Shown here piece after piece: positions 50,701-62,349 of a DNA stretch of 64,000 nucleotides (positions within the stretch are counted from its first letter, which is position 1; each line of letters begins with the position of its first letter). The DNA comes from Odobenus rosmarus divergens. Lineage: Eukaryota; Chordata; Mammalia; Carnivora; Odobenidae. The position numbers were made by a program, and so were the translations under genes. The notes under the pieces were generated by a model that searched no databases, was not told the origin of the DNA, and worked only from the letters and a program-made list of their open reading frames with translations. The stretch spans positions 794,171 to 858,170 of the forward strand of contig NW_004450939.1 in the NCBI RefSeq assembly GCF_000321225.1. The letters are read 5' to 3'.

Positions 50701-53700
50701 TTGATGGGTTTGCCCAAGGTCACAGGTCTCTTGCTGGAGGGGTGCAAACTGGGGGATATCTGACACAAGCCACCAGGTCCCCTGAACAACCAGGGAGCTC
50801 TATTCTTTGCAGTGCTGTCCGTTGCTTGTCCTCCAAACAGGGTTGAACTGAATTGATGAACATGTGACTTTTTCTCTGCTACAGAAGACGATTCTTCCCT
50901 CGACACGGTTATTCTTGAATAATTTTTTTCCAAGAAGTATCATCTAGATTTACTCTAATTGACACTGACATAAAAATTTCATGGGTTTTAATTGCACCAC
51001 CTTTCATCACAAACAAGATGCTGATTTACTGAGATGCAAGTGGGTCTTTAATAGTAAATGAGTTAAAATGGTGCCACATAAAACATGGAAACCAGCAGTA
51101 TTCCTGGAAAATGTATTTCTTAGGTGCCATGGGTAAGAAATTTTAAAAGGCAATAGATTAATGCTACCCCTGACAAAACGTATGTGTGTGCACTTATATA
51201 GGATACGTAAGAAATATATATGCATGCTTGTATGCTCATATGTATATGTATGTATGTGTGTCTATTTGAAAAACACAATAAAGACAGTTCATTTCCAGTT
51301 TAATTTCATGTGCTGTGTAATATTTCTATTTCCGGAACCCAGCGTATAATTCTAGGGTACAATAGCTATACTTCCACTGGTTTCTAAAGATTTCTGGCCT
51401 AAATTTTCCATGGCTCCATGTGGTGGTAATTAAGTTTTTTATCCAGGAATGGTCACTGTTTTTATTTAAGTTATTTTCATATTGTTAATGATTCATACCA
51501 AAAACAAAAAAATCCCACTCTCATGCCCATTTGCTCCTACGCCTAAAAATGGAACCCAGAAGAACACGGTAAATAATCAATGGCCACAACAAAAACAGCT
51601 TATATAAAATGATTTTTGCTGACATACCTTCCACTGTCAGTAGGATATAAACATCATCTCCTTTTATAAAATCTCTGCTTTTCAGCCTCTTGTAGGTTAT
51701 AAAGGCACTGGTTCCAAAGCCTTGACCTCTTCTAAACTGAGTTCCATTAGGGAAAAAAGCCACTTCTCCCACTTTGGAAGGCCTGTCCCAAAAATAGTTT
51801 CCATTATCTGAAAAAGCAATTTATATTAATGGATTGTGTTTAGCATCATCATAGCTTTTGGTGGTAGGAAAGAACAGGCAATGTGAAACACAATTAGGAT
51901 AGAGCTCAAAATAATTAAATGATGCCATTGACCTGTGATGTGTTACCTGGCAAATCACTGAAGCTTGTTCATTTATACTGTTCTAAAGAAACTGAGATTG
52001 CCTAGCAAGGAAGACCACATTCTGGGATTGGTGTGGACACATACCAAAAGCTTCCCGGGTGGGGTATACACCTATACTGACCGGCCAGTATAGAAACTCC
52101 CCTGCACATTAAAATCATTCCTTAGTTCTTGAGTCATAGACAGTCCTTTTAAATCAATACGTTTCTGGGACTTTTTTTAGGTTTTACTTTTTAAGTAATC
52201 TCTACAGCATGGGGAGTCAAACTCATGACTCCGAGATCAAGAGTCAGGTGCTCTCTCACCTGAGCCAGCCAGGCGCCCTGAGAGAGTTTTTAATATTAAC
52301 ATAGAACAATTCATCTCATTAGCTGAATTACTCACCTACCAGAGCAAAATCCTTCAGGAAAAGAAGACAGTGAGAAGTACTGCTTCTGGGAGAAGGTGGT
52401 GACCCATCCAACTTTGAGCCATTTTCAATGGCTCATTCAGGGAAATATGTTTTGGGGACAAAGTGAAGAAATTCTGAACATCGAGTCCCTACAATCCTGT
52501 TTGTGAATATTTCTTTTTTCCTATCAGATTAGTGGTTTCTTTTTCCCTATGTCACTGAGGTCCATTTTTTTCAAATATAGAATTCAAATTTGGCAATAAT
52601 ATTCACCTTGCCACAATTTCACTTTTTATGAGGTTCCCAGAGGGCAGAGGATTATTAAAATTAGAAATGTGATCATTTTGGGGGGAAGAGGAGCTGTTCC
52701 TTTTTGAGACTGGGAAGATGGGGAATGATGTCACCATTGGCAAGTCCTCCAGAACTCTTTAATAAGAAGTTATAATCCCTTCTCAGAGCCTTCCCAACAC
52801 TCCAGAGCACCCATTCAATGTCTTCCTTCTCATCAGGAACCATCCCCTTCTACAAGAGCTGAATTGTGCTTGACAGCCCTGGTGGCAAGGGGGTGCTTAT
52901 TATTACTGCCTCAGTCTTATGGCTGAGGACACTGGGGCTCCAAAATACTATTTGCTCAGTATCACATAGCTAATGAGAAGCAAACTTTGGATTAGAACCC
53001 AGGCATGCCAGACTCTAAGACCAACACTCCTTGAACAACTGGGAATTCAGGTATGGTCAATTGCCAGGAATAACATCAGTATCTTCTCTATTTTTCAGAG
53101 ACATTCCCACCTCACATCCTGAGAGTGTCCTGCCTGGGGGACTCTACCCACAACTGCTGAAGCCCTTCCATTCATTATCTTCTGTTCCTAAAATTTGGGG
53201 CTCAATACTCCTTAGGTATCTGACCATGCAGTCTCTCATTCCCAAATCATCCATCCCTCCTAGAGCAATGATCATGTATTAGCAATAAAGAAAATGAGTC
53301 ACAAACCTGTGGTCATAAATGGGTCTGTAGTTACACTCCGCTGGTTGGACATACGCTGTCGAATGTCAGGATTTTGATCCAAGAGTGTCATCGTGGCTTG
53401 TTGCCAAGGACATGGCCATTGTAATTGATCATCATTGGCTCCAGAGATCAAGTGGAAATATATTCCTGCATTAGTCGAATGGCTTAGATTCAAGTGAATC
53501 TGAAAGGCATAACCTTTAGGAGAATAAAATGGAGGGCTATAGAGAGTTCCACTTGAGCTGCCAATAAACTGTGTGAAATTTGTTATATGCCAGATATGAT
53601 GAGGGCACTGTGTTTCTGAAAGATTGATGTCATCAATAGATAGGCCACCCAATGATGCACCAGCGCCTCTGACCCCTCCAAACACCACTCTGAATTTGTT

Positions 53701-56203
53701 GGTCATTTTCAATGTTACATGGTAAAGTTGCCAGCTCCCAATGGGTATCTCTGCAAAAGAGACATTATTATTCCAAAGCAAAGGACTGAGAATCATGTGC
53801 AAATCAACATTAGAGTTTTTAACCTTCATAGGCCAAATGATCATCCTAGGGCTATTGATGCCTACAGGTCTGCAGTATGATCTTCTTACCTCTCCAGCCC
53901 AGGCCCATCCCCTTCAAGGAAGTTCTGTGGTGTCAAACTGCCTTCTGGAATATCTGGAAGCTTATCTCCTTATTTCTCAGCTAGGTCACCCTTTCCCAGC
54001 GAAGGCTGACTAAACAACCACACCTAACTTAGGAGTACTCCATGCCCTATATATGAGTTACCTCCCATTCTATGTTAGCTAAACCCAACATCTACACTTG
54101 TACCCAGGATTCCTGTGAGGCTCAGCCAAAGCCTCATTTATAGTTTGATTGAAATACTTCCTTCACATGCAAAATTTTACAGCAACGTTTTGGTAGTATT
54201 AAACAAGAATCCGCCGAACCCCAGAAAGCCCACATTTACCGTTTACTCCTTAGATCATTTACTAGTGACTCAACGTTATAAATATGTTACTATTTGATAC
54301 CATCATCTTTCTCCCCATCCTACACTTCCTCCTTCACTATCACCTCCTACCCTTAACTAGTAGCACAGGTTATGCTATCTTGTCTTATTTTCTTATATCA
54401 CATACCCAAATAAGAAGCAGCAATACATTTTAAAAATTTCAGAATCCCCCAGGTAGAGGCCAGCTCAGGAATTCATGTCAAACTAGTAGTTAACACAATG
54501 ACTTAAAACTTGAATATATTGGCACTTACTGTGAAACACAATCATGTGAAAATAAGTTAGAAATATCCAAATTACAGAAAATACTATTATCTACGGGTAG
54601 ACTCTGGACTGAACAAAAATCTTTCATGAGCACTTCCACTACATTAAGATCAGCACCATCCGTTTAAATTCTGGACTCCTAAGCACGTTTCTTAAGTACC
54701 TTTTGTGCTACTGTTTATGGGAGGAAAATGGTATGACATAGAGCATAATGTAGGTCGATTTTATAATAGGTTTTACTCAATTCATTCAAACCAAGTGGTC
54801 AATATGTGGAGCAGACAGTAACAGAATTGGCAGCAGGGAAATTTCTTAACCACCTGCTTTTATAGTTGGTCAACATGACCCACCTCTCTGACAGATGATT
54901 GGAATAGAGTGTTGCCCTCTCACTACTCAGGAATTGCTCCAGAAGTTTCACTTAACTGTAACTAATCGTAACAATTAGAATTCTTCACTAAGATTTTTTT
55001 TTTAAGCTAGAAATTAGAGGAAGAGTCCCTTCTCCAGTCTGATGGCACATTTGATAAAAAAGTAAGCTGGGAAGTAGAATATCCAAAGCACCAGTTTTGT
55101 GGACAAAGCCTATCTGAGATAACATGAAGGTCCCCGACCATGTTCAGGGATAGGTCCAGCCCTGCCTGAGGCCAGTTCCTCCCTCGTCCATCCCACAATC
55201 TCTGTACATTGAACCAGTAACTTCCCATTTTGCCTAAACTAGTTTTCCTTGTATTTTTTTTTTTTAAGATTTATTTACTTATTTGAGGGAGAGGGAAAGA
55301 GGGAGAAAAAGAGTAGGGGGAGGGGCAGAGAGAATCTCAAGCAGACTCCCCACTGAGCGCAGAGCCCAATGTGGGGCTCGATCCCATGTCCCATTAGACC
55401 ATGACCTGAGCAGAAAACCAAGAGCCAGATACTCAACTGACTGCCCCACCCAGGCACCCCTCCCATGTATTTTTTTTTAAGATTTTTTATGTATTTATTT
55501 GACAGAGGGAGACACAGTGAGAGAGGGAACACAAGCAGGGGGAGTTGGGAGGGGGAGAAGCAGGCTTCCCGCAGAGCAGGGAGCCCAATGTGGGGCTCGA
55601 TCCCAGGACCCTGGGATCATGACCTGAGCTGAAGGCAACCGCTTAACGACTGAGCCACCCAGGCGCCCCTCCTCCCATGTATTTTTATTACCTGCCAAGA
55701 ACTGACCTCCTCAGTGCCACAGACTTAAAGAGTTAAGATTGCTTCACTCTGAACTGAGACCATAAGAATGTTGATACTGTACCTTTTATTTCCTCCACAA
55801 GCATTAAAGTACCAACCACATTGCCTGCAGGATACTCCCTGGTGTAGATGTTCAGTTGGTCGTTTTCACTTCCAGTGTTATATAAATAAAACTGCAAGCA
55901 CTGAAATCCTCTTTTAGGGTATAATGTTCGACTTTCCAGCAGGGCCGTGGCCCCCACGCTTACAGAGCTACTGTTGAAATGCATGAAGAAACCAGAACCT
56001 GTTCAGAAAACAAAAGCAGAATTGACAAAGCGGATAAGAGGTATGGGCATGCATCTACTTAGTACCCACTGCGTGTGGAGCACTGTACTGGGTATTTAAG
56101 TACAGTTCCACGAGCAGGTGGTTGATAAAAGAGATCTTAGGCCACCTTATCCTTACTATAGCTTTCAAACTCAGAAAAAAAGCATCACCTTCTTGGCCTC
56201 GTG

Positions 56204-56235
<32 letters not shown>

Positions 56236-59200
56236 ATCTTCTCCCTCCCTCCGTTCCTTCCTCCTTCCTTCTGGACTATGGAGGACCACTATCCACTATC
56301 CAAATCTGCATTTTAAAAGAAAAGGGTATTTTTATTGACATATATTTGACATAGAGCATTGTGTAAATTTAAGGTGTACGACATGTTAATTCGATACATT
56401 TATATACTGTAATATGATTGCCACTGTAGCAACCTCTAACATGTCATATGATTATCATTTCTTTTTTTTGTGGTCAGAATAAATAAGTTCTAGTCTCTCA
56501 GTAAGTTTAGTGATTAGAATATAATATTGCTGTCTATATTCCCTGCACGGTGCATTAGATCTCCAGAGCTTCTTTACTACTGGTTGCAAGTCTGTACCCT
56601 TAACATCTGCCTTCCTGCCCCCAGCCCTCCAAGAAAGAAAAAGAAAAAGAAAAACACTCTTCACTGTTAGGGACCCCAATGACTGCCTAGACTGGCTGAG
56701 CTGTCATGCAATGACCCTGAGTTCTGAAGTCTAGTCATACATCTTTGTTGCCAGGAATGAGCAAATAAATAAAAATGGAGTACTTGTAGCCAAATAAATG
56801 ATTGTTTAATTTAAAACAAAATTATGATGGAAAAGGATACTCATCTGAATAAAATTAAATAAATTGTACTTTGTCTCTTCATTTTCAGGACTTTTTTATA
56901 ACGGGGGTGTAATCACAACCAACTGAAATTCTGAAACGGATTAATTCACGGCCTTGTGCTGTTCACTGGAAAATCTCTTGTATCTTGTAAGCTTTGAGAA
57001 AACCACCCCACTACCCTGGACGTAAGAGCCCTTCCAGGAGGTACAGTCCCTTCCTGCTGTGGGCACAGACAGGGAGAGGTTTCACAGAGCCCAGCTCTGA
57101 CTTATAGAAAGAAAAGAAAAGAGGAAAAGCAAAGAAATGAGCCATGTCCTTATAAGTCATAGAACTGTATCCTTAGGGTGCCTGGGTGGCTCAGTTGGTT
57201 GAGCGACTGCCTTCGGCTCAGGTCATGATCCTGGAGTTCCGGGATCGAGTCCCACATCGGGCTCCCTGCTCAGCAGGGAGTCTGCTTCTCCCTCTGACCC
57301 TCTTCCCTCTCGTGCTCTCTATCTCTCATTCTCTCTCTCTCTCAAATAAATAAATAAATAATTAAAAAAAAAAAAAGAACTGTATCCTTAGTAGCAACCG
57401 AATGGGTTATCATTAATAATTCAGATAGAAATTAGGGATAAAATCCCAGTCTATCATAGCAAAGGAAAATGCTGGGGTCACCAAGTGTAAAATCCAGAAG
57501 TATCTCACTCTTGTTACCTTTGCACTGGCCCATGCTGGAGTGATCTCTCTCTGGCCCCCTGGGAACCTGGGACACCCATTGCCAGTCAGCACTATCATTT
57601 GAACTTTGAATCATACCACACACATTTTCCAGTTCAAAATTGCATGAGTCCATAAAGCTCAGGGAAGTGGCTACAAAAGCAAAACAACAATTATTGACAC
57701 TCCTCCAACATGATAATCCAAGTAATAAAAACTGAGTTTGTCACGGAAGTACTAGGAATACCAGAATGGCATTAAAGGGGACACCTTGCTGATTCTGGGG
57801 GCTGAAGACTTCTCGGTATCTGCAAAACCAAGGGATTGATAAACTCTATGTATCTGAATAAGCTGTCTGCCCCAAGACATTTTTCTTTAATTATCTAATG
57901 TATAGGAACCTGAGTCTACACTCCTCTAGTTACCCAGATTATTAAACTGCAACACAGATTATTTGATCCCATTTGTATGACAGCTCTTCATTCAAAACAT
58001 TTACATGGGGCATGTTACTATAGGACCCAATTTGTGTTTAGATCTGAAGGCCAGATCTTCTGAGAAGAAACATGTGGCTTCTAAGCTGTGGATTGGGATT
58101 TGGGTGCTCTTATGTTGTTGTTTTTTTCTTAATATCAAACTTCAACTATGAAATTATAATTATCAAACAACTATCAAACCATCATTTCAGAAAAGCCAAC
58201 AATGCTCAGCAAAATGGCACAGCACATAGTTTTTCCTACATGGCAGAGAGACACAGAAGGCATTTCAAAGAAACTGCCACATACTGCAGTTATATAGTCG
58301 ATTCAACTTTAAGAGATCATGGTCACTGAAATCCATTCGTTGGCCGATCACATCCATGAAGTCTGAGATTCTTGTGACAATTGTTGGCTCTGTTCCGTTC
58401 TGGAAAGCAGTCTTACTGTAGTGCATTACAGAGGTGTAATCATAGGGAACATTCAAGGAGTCTGATACTTGGTCATTGTAGGTGTTAAAATTGTGCTCTC
58501 TGCCTAAATGATAAATTTGAAAAGATCTTTAATTACTTGATGCTCACAACATTTAGCTTACCTTCTTCTAAGTTTCCATTACTGCCCAGGGTTGGACATT
58601 AACATTTAGTGTAAGGCTCTAAGAACAGCTAATAGAAAGGTAGATTCTCAAAGGTGGTGTCGGGACAGTCAGGATCATTGGCGGGTGCTGATGGGAGGGT
58701 GGGGGCACCCACAGTAGATGGAGATGGAGGTAAGAGGCCTTTGAGAGGCGTGGTGGGGAGGCACCTGGGAATGATAGCACAGACAGGAGTCATCAGAAGG
58801 AACTGACATAGTCAGGGATTTCACGGTTACTGGAACATGTGTGCAAGTAATACAGTACGCAAATGCATTTAGAGAGGATACCTAGTTGCTTAGGATCACA
58901 CTAACGGGCAATGGATGGCAACTTGAAATGGGATGATTTTGTGGAAATAGTGAGGTGGATCTGATCTCTAAAGCTTACAGAAGTAAAACATCAAGACATC
59001 AGTTTTTCCATTATTAACAGTTGGCAAGAGATGGCACATGCTTAGAAATTCAGTTTTTAACAGAAAAAAAACCTGTAAGAAAACAAAAGAAATGTACCTG
59101 ACAGAATTCTGTCCCACATTATGCTGACATAGTCATCCCGGTCAGAACGTGACTGCTCATGCCAGAATCCCAGGGCGTGGAGGAACTCGTGTTGGACTGT

Positions 59201-60352
59201 TGCTATTCTGTCGCAGTTTTCCCCGATGGAGAGTTGTTGCTTCCCCACATGCTTGTTTCCCACTGAAGACCAGCAGCTTACAGGAGAGTTCACAGGACAG
59301 GGGGAGAGGGTGTTCTCATGATGGCTCAGAGTAAAATCCCCAGTGCCCAGTCCACTCAGTTACCCACCTAGATCCTTCACTCTTATAATCAGGACATTAC
59401 ATTTCTCTCTAAACCCTGGCAAGGTATGAGAAACCTTACAGACCAGATGATATTTGGAGATCTGGCCGTGGCATCAACTATTACATAGGAGCAAGTCATC
59501 CCCCAATCAACCTAGTCCTGATTTTTTCCTGGAAATTTCTAAGTTTTTCACACTGTCCTTGGTACGTGGATGACTGCTAATAAGGTTTTTATAGGTATAG
59601 CAACCACGCGGAATTGCTGAGCTCCAGGTAAATAACACTGTCAGTTTAACTCAAGTAGTAAGTGTAGTTAGGTTAAAAGAAATTGAGATACACATGAGTG
59701 CACACATACATGCACGCACCTACACACGTGTTTTACTGGAAGAGGGAAAGAAGGAAGATGTAAGCTACGAATGGCTGAAGTTCCCTGAGTTGTGGGATGG
59801 ATGGCATGCAATCCCACCCTCCTTGTCTTAATATGATTGCATGTATGAAAATATTATTTTTAGGGGTGCCTGGGTGGCTCAGTCATTAATTGTCTGCCTT
59901 CGGCTCAGGTCATGATCCCAGGGTCCTGGGATCGAGCCCCGCATCGGGCTCCCTGCTCCGCGGGAAGCCTGCTTCTCCCTCTCCCACTCCCCCTGCTTGT
60001 GTTCCCTCTCTCGCTGTCTCTCTCTCTCTCTCAAATAAATAAATAAAATCTTTAAAATATATGTATTATTTTTTATAGCTAGAGACACTAAATGCAGTTT
60101 GTCTTTTACTCTCCAGCAAATGGCTAAGGAAGCCCCCCACCCACCTCAAGGTCAGGACCTAGGACAATTGCTGGAACAGCTCACAGCTGCAACGTTCTCA
60201 TTTGAACCCCTAGAAAACAAATTCTCCACCTTACCCGCTGCCCTTAAACACTGATATATAGTTAGCTTCTCCAGCCCAAGGCTTGAAGTCAATGCATGAT
60301 TTTAGGCGATAGCGTTCAAAGGCATTAAGGATAACTCCCTTTGCGTTCATTT
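47288..60352 (-). CDS. MEP1B: MEP1B (meprin A subunit beta), ten exons, N-terminus missing
   Basis: Spliced reading on the minus strand: 60235-60352, 59098-59276, 58285-58503, 57518-57670, 55783-55998, 53307-53750, 51628-51807, 50298-50424, 49463-49667, 47288-47302. Every junction is GT-AG and every codon phase matches. The product has 618 residues, from the Glu equivalent to human E84 to the C-terminus, the same length I count for human. Meprin beta is a type I membrane zinc endopeptidase of the astacin family on intestinal and renal brush borders, with preference for acidic residues near the cut site; it forms disulfide-linked dimers and can be shed by ADAM proteases. Domain order is astacin, MAM, MATH/TRAF, EGF, membrane helix, short tail. 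Signal peptide and propeptide are not in the window. No disabling change is seen. Confidence 0.96.
47303..49462 (-). other. MEP1B: Last MEP1B intron
   Basis: 2.16 kb; includes a (TG)n microsatellite at 47665-47706 of about 20 units. No SINE recognised. Confidence 0.8.
47665..47706 (+). repeat. (TG)n microsatellite
   Basis: About 21 uninterrupted TG units; likely length-variable. Confidence 0.97.
49463..49667 (-). CDS. MEP1B: MEP1B exon: EGF end, transmembrane helix, cytoplasmic tail
   Basis: 205 bp, acceptor TTCTGATGTGCAG, donor GTAAGT. Encodes [14 protein letters not shown] (last EGF cysteines), a juxtamembrane [11 protein letters not shown], a hydrophobic helix through [15 protein letters not shown], then a basic stop-transfer RKKYRRR and tail [11 protein letters not shown]. 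The tail differs from human (which I recall as SSNRPNLTPQN) but keeps length. Exon ends in phase 0. Confidence 0.95.
49668..50297 (-). other. MEP1B: MEP1B intron
   Basis: Unique, splits the EGF domain. Confidence 0.75.
50298..50424 (-). CDS. MEP1B: MEP1B exon: linker and start of EGF-like domain
   Basis: 127 bp, acceptor preceded by a long pyrimidine tract CTCTCCCTCTGCCCTCCTTAG, donor GTAAGG. Encodes [16 protein letters not shown] and then [18 protein letters not shown], with the first four EGF cysteines. The linker (about 20 residues) is Pro-rich and is the fastest-changing part compared with human. Confidence 0.92.
50425..51627 (-). other. MEP1B: MEP1B intron
   Basis: Contains an AT/GT-rich tract (ATGTATGTATGTGTGTC, about 51240-51262); otherwise unique. 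Confidence 0.75.
51628..51807 (-). CDS. MEP1B: MEP1B exon: end of MATH/TRAF domain
   Basis: 180 bp, acceptor ATTGCTTTTTCAG, donor GTATGT. Encodes [40 protein letters not shown] and [10 protein letters not shown]. The sequence is collinear with human without indels. Confidence 0.95.
52168..52279 (-). repeat. CAN-SINE, short type, in MEP1B intron
   Basis: TTAAGTAATCTCTACAGCAT..GAGCCAGCCAGGCGCCC on plus; same sense as MEP1B. Confidence 0.88.
52890..53030 (-). repeat. MIR remnant in MEP1B intron
   Basis: TATGGCTGAGGACACTGGGG, GTATCACATAGCTAATGAGA, TAGAACCCAGGCATGCCAG. Confidence 0.78.
53307..53750 (-). CDS. MEP1B: MEP1B exon: end of MAM and start of MATH/TRAF domain
   Basis: 444 bp, acceptor AATGTCTCTTTTGCAG, donor GTTTGT. 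Encodes [40 protein letters not shown] (MAM end), then the MATH/TRAF opening [15 protein letters not shown] and [20 protein letters not shown], ending DPFMTTD. Multiple N-x-S/T sites (NFT, NLS). The largest coding exon of the visible gene. Confidence 0.95.
55252..55460 (-). repeat. CAN-SINE in MEP1B intron
   Basis: Older copy, head GGGGTGCCTGGGTGGGGCAG on minus. Confidence 0.9.
55475..55670 (-). repeat. CAN-SINE in MEP1B intron, perfect duplication
   Basis: CCTCCCATGTATTTTT at 55459-55474 and 55671-55686. Confidence 0.95.
55783..55998 (-). CDS. MEP1B: MEP1B exon: central MAM domain
   Basis: 216 bp, acceptor TTTTGTTTTCTGAACAG, donor GTACAG. Encodes [19 protein letters not shown], then [20 protein letters not shown] and ends VEEIKE across the junction. 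NSS sequon visible. Frame continues past the donor, as several introns here do. Confidence 0.95.
56203..56237 (+). repeat. (CT)n microsatellite
   Basis: Nearly uninterrupted CT. Confidence 0.9.
56310..56620 (-). mobile_element. LINE-1 3' UTR fragment, antisense
   Basis: TTTTTATTGACATATATTTG, AATTTAAGGTGTACGACATG as at 29806. Confidence 0.8.
57176..57374 (+). repeat. CAN-SINE in MEP1B intron
   Basis: Perfect duplication AGAACTGTATCCTTA (57161-57175, 57375-57389); antisense to MEP1B and 144 bp from an exon. Confidence 0.96.
57518..57670 (-). CDS. MEP1B: MEP1B exon: MAM domain start
   Basis: 153 bp, acceptor GTTTTGCTTTTGTAG, donor GTAACA. Encodes [21 protein letters not shown] and [17 protein letters not shown], the opening of a MAM domain, and ends MGQCK. 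A NDS glycosylation sequon is present. The exon boundary splits a glycine codon shared with the next exon. Confidence 0.94.
57671..58284 (-). other. MEP1B: MEP1B intron, unique
   Basis: No repeat recognised. Confidence 0.75.
58285..58503 (-). CDS. MEP1B: MEP1B exon: Met-turn and end of astacin domain
   Basis: 219 bp, acceptor TTTATCATTTAG, donor GTATGT. Encodes [12 protein letters not shown], then [14 protein letters not shown], whose SVMHY is the Met-turn plus conserved Tyr of metzincins, and ends LNRLYNC, the last domain cysteine. A second AG four bases downstream (GCAG) would break the frame, so the first AG was chosen. NGTE is a likely N-glycosylation site. Confidence 0.95.
58504..59097 (-). 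other. MEP1B: MEP1B intron, unique
   Basis: No repeat recognised. Confidence 0.75.
59098..59276 (-). CDS. MEP1B: MEP1B exon: zinc-binding active site
   Basis: 179 bp, acceptor CTCTCCTGTAAG, donor GTACAT. Begins GCWSSVG and contains [20 protein letters not shown], which fits the astacin signature HExxHxxGxxHExxRxDR. In human numbering the zinc ligands are H152, H156 and H162 and the general base is E153. Cys of GCW and GENCDR are the conserved disulfide pair of the domain. The catalytic residues are all present. Confidence 0.96.
59277..60234 (-). other. MEP1B: MEP1B intron with one SINE
   Basis: CAN-SINE at 59863-60055; otherwise unique. Confidence 0.75.
59863..60055 (+). repeat. CAN-SINE in MEP1B intron
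   Basis: Flanked by ATATTATTTTTA / GTATTATTTTTTA. Confidence 0.93.
60235..60352 (-). CDS. MEP1B: MEP1B exon: start of astacin domain
   Basis: Acceptor TTTTCTTCCATCAG, donor GTAAGG; 118 bp. It encodes [18 protein letters not shown] then SCIDFKPW and FKGSG. The Cys of SCIDF is the first conserved astacin-domain cysteine. The split codon at the 5' side needs a G from an upstream exon beyond the window. Confidence 0.93.
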
Positions 60353-60941
60353 CTGATGGAAGAAAACCAACAAAAAATACACTTATTAAAATTATCACCA
60401 TTGAATGATTCACCATGGAAACAGGCTATGCAATATATTATTTATGAGTCAGTCCCTTCGTGAATGTGTAGCGTTTTCTTTTTACCAAATTTAGTATTCT
60501 GTACGAATTAAGTATGTATCATATACAAGATTTGATTATTCTTCAAATCCCTGATTTTGCCCTGTTTTTATTTATCTGGAACCTTTAAAGAGTACATTAC
60601 AGAACAACAAAAAAGACATTTCCTTACCTCGAAGAACATATACCTTGGATCACAGACAGCCAAAGTGAACACTCATTGTCACGGGCTTCATCTGAGAAGC
60701 TATAGTATGTATTTAAAGCCCCACAGCAGAGCTTTTAATTTGAGGACCTTGAGATGGGAGAGTCCATGAATATGTTTGTATGTGAAGTATCTATATCTGT
60801 ATTTATATCATCTATATCATCTATCATCTATATCTGTGTCAGTCTATATCCATATCCGCAAAGTATGTTTCCTGGGGAGACTGTTCGTGAGCTTCTCAAG
60901 TGAGTTCAGGGCCCAAATTAGGCTTAAGAACCATTGCTTCA

Positions 60942-61134
60942 GGGGCGCCTGGGTGGCTCAGTTGGTTAAGCGTCTGCCTTCGGCTCAAGTCCTGATCCCG
61001 GAATCCTGGGATCGAGCCCCGCATTGGGCTCCCTGCTCAACGGGGAGTCTGCTTCTCCCTCCCTCTCTCCCTCTGCTCCTCTCTGTCTCTCTCTGTCTCT
61101 GTCAAATAAATTATTAAATCTTTAAAGAAAAAGA
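60942..61134 (+). repeat. CAN-SINE
   Basis: Duplication AACCATTGCTTCA / AACCATTGTTTCA around the element. Confidence 0.93.
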
Positions 61135-61708
61135 AATAACCATTGTTTCAGAATGAAGAGGGATGCTAACAGGTTGGATAGACACGGAGCTCAAAAAATT
61201 CAGAGGCATGAATGCAACAAAGACATTCAGGAAAGAAGCTCAAGTGTTACCCCTTTCAGGGGAGCTGCATCTAATAGTGGGTAACACTTGAAGTGTAAGC
61301 AAAAGGACTAAAGCAGAATTTAATATGTTGATAATTTAATAAGGTTCATATATTTCTGGAGAGCCAGAAATCACTTCCAGTGAACGCTTCATAGCTATTT
61401 ACTAACCCTTCACAGGCATTTACCGTTGCTACCTGTAAAAGTGGCCTTGCTTAGTGATTTCCTTGGAGTCATTTGAAGATGGTTTAAATTTCAGAAATGC
61501 GTGGAAATACTCTTCTCACTTTGAGCATAGAGAGCAAGTTCAATGCTACAATATTAAACAGAGGTAAAGTACTTTCCAAATAAGAAAGAATCAAAATCAT
61601 AGAATTAAAGTGTGACCTATAAAAATTTGGAGTTTAATTATGTTATAAAACTAACACAAAATGATGCTGTAATATTAAGTAAGAAAAGCAGATCAAAAAA
61701 TTTAAACA

Positions 61709-61860
61709 GGGACACCTGGCTGGCTCAGTCGGTAGAGTGTGCGACTCTTAATCTCGGGGTTGTGAGTTCAGCCCCACACTGGGTGTAGAGCTTACTTTAA
61801 AATAAATTAAAAAAACAAACAAATAAATAAACAAACAAAATAAAAAACAAAACAAAACAA
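61709..61860 (+). repeat. CAN-SINE, short type with long A-rich tail
   Basis: GACACCTGGCTGGCTCAGTC head, tail of AAACAAACAAAT-type repeats to 61860. Confidence 0.88.
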
Positions 61861-62349
61861 CTTAAAAATATTTAAAACACTATAGTGATACCCATGTAAA
61901 AATGTTCACAGTTTGGATGGTAAGATCTGGACTGAATTTTTTTACCTAATGTGTTTGATTTATATAAGTTTAACAATTTATTTTTTATTTTAATTTTTTT
62001 ATTTTTTTCTTGGCTTTTTCTATCTACTCTTGGTTTTTCATCGATGTTTCTGGCCAGTCCTCCCTTCTCAATAACTTCTATCAGATCCCCCATTCTATAT
62101 CAATTCTAGAAAGTTGTCCTCCTGAGCTGAATTCTAATCTTGGCCATCTTCTCCCTCAATACAATCTTCTTGGGCCACTCAATAAGATCCAATTATCTAA
62201 GGAGCACCTGTTATATGCAGGGCATTGTGCAAGGTGCTCATCCATACCCCCCGCCGGCTTCAACCATCTCCCACAGCCTAATAACACCCAAATGTCTCTC
62301 TATCTTTAATGACCAGGCCATACAACAATTTATGTGATCGCTCCAGCAC

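Larger units (their letters stand above)
51808..53306 (-). other. MEP1B: MEP1B intron with SINE and MIR
   Basis: Holds the SINE at 52168-52279 and the MIR at 52890-53030; rest unique. Confidence 0.75.
53751..55782 (-). other. MEP1B: MEP1B intron with two CAN-SINEs
   Basis: Unique AT-rich from 53751 to about 55250, then tandem SINEs. Confidence 0.75.
55999..57517 (-). other. MEP1B: MEP1B intron
   Basis: Holds a CT-rich microsatellite (56203-56237), an L1 3' UTR piece and a SINE. Confidence 0.75.

Noticed and set aside
60636..60660. Minus-strand Y-V-L-R followed by GTAAGG, resembling the propeptide end (Y-V-L-E) before the E84 exon
   Set aside because: The frame has a stop two codons upstream of the match, no acceptor at the right place, and lacks the three residues expected before the junction.
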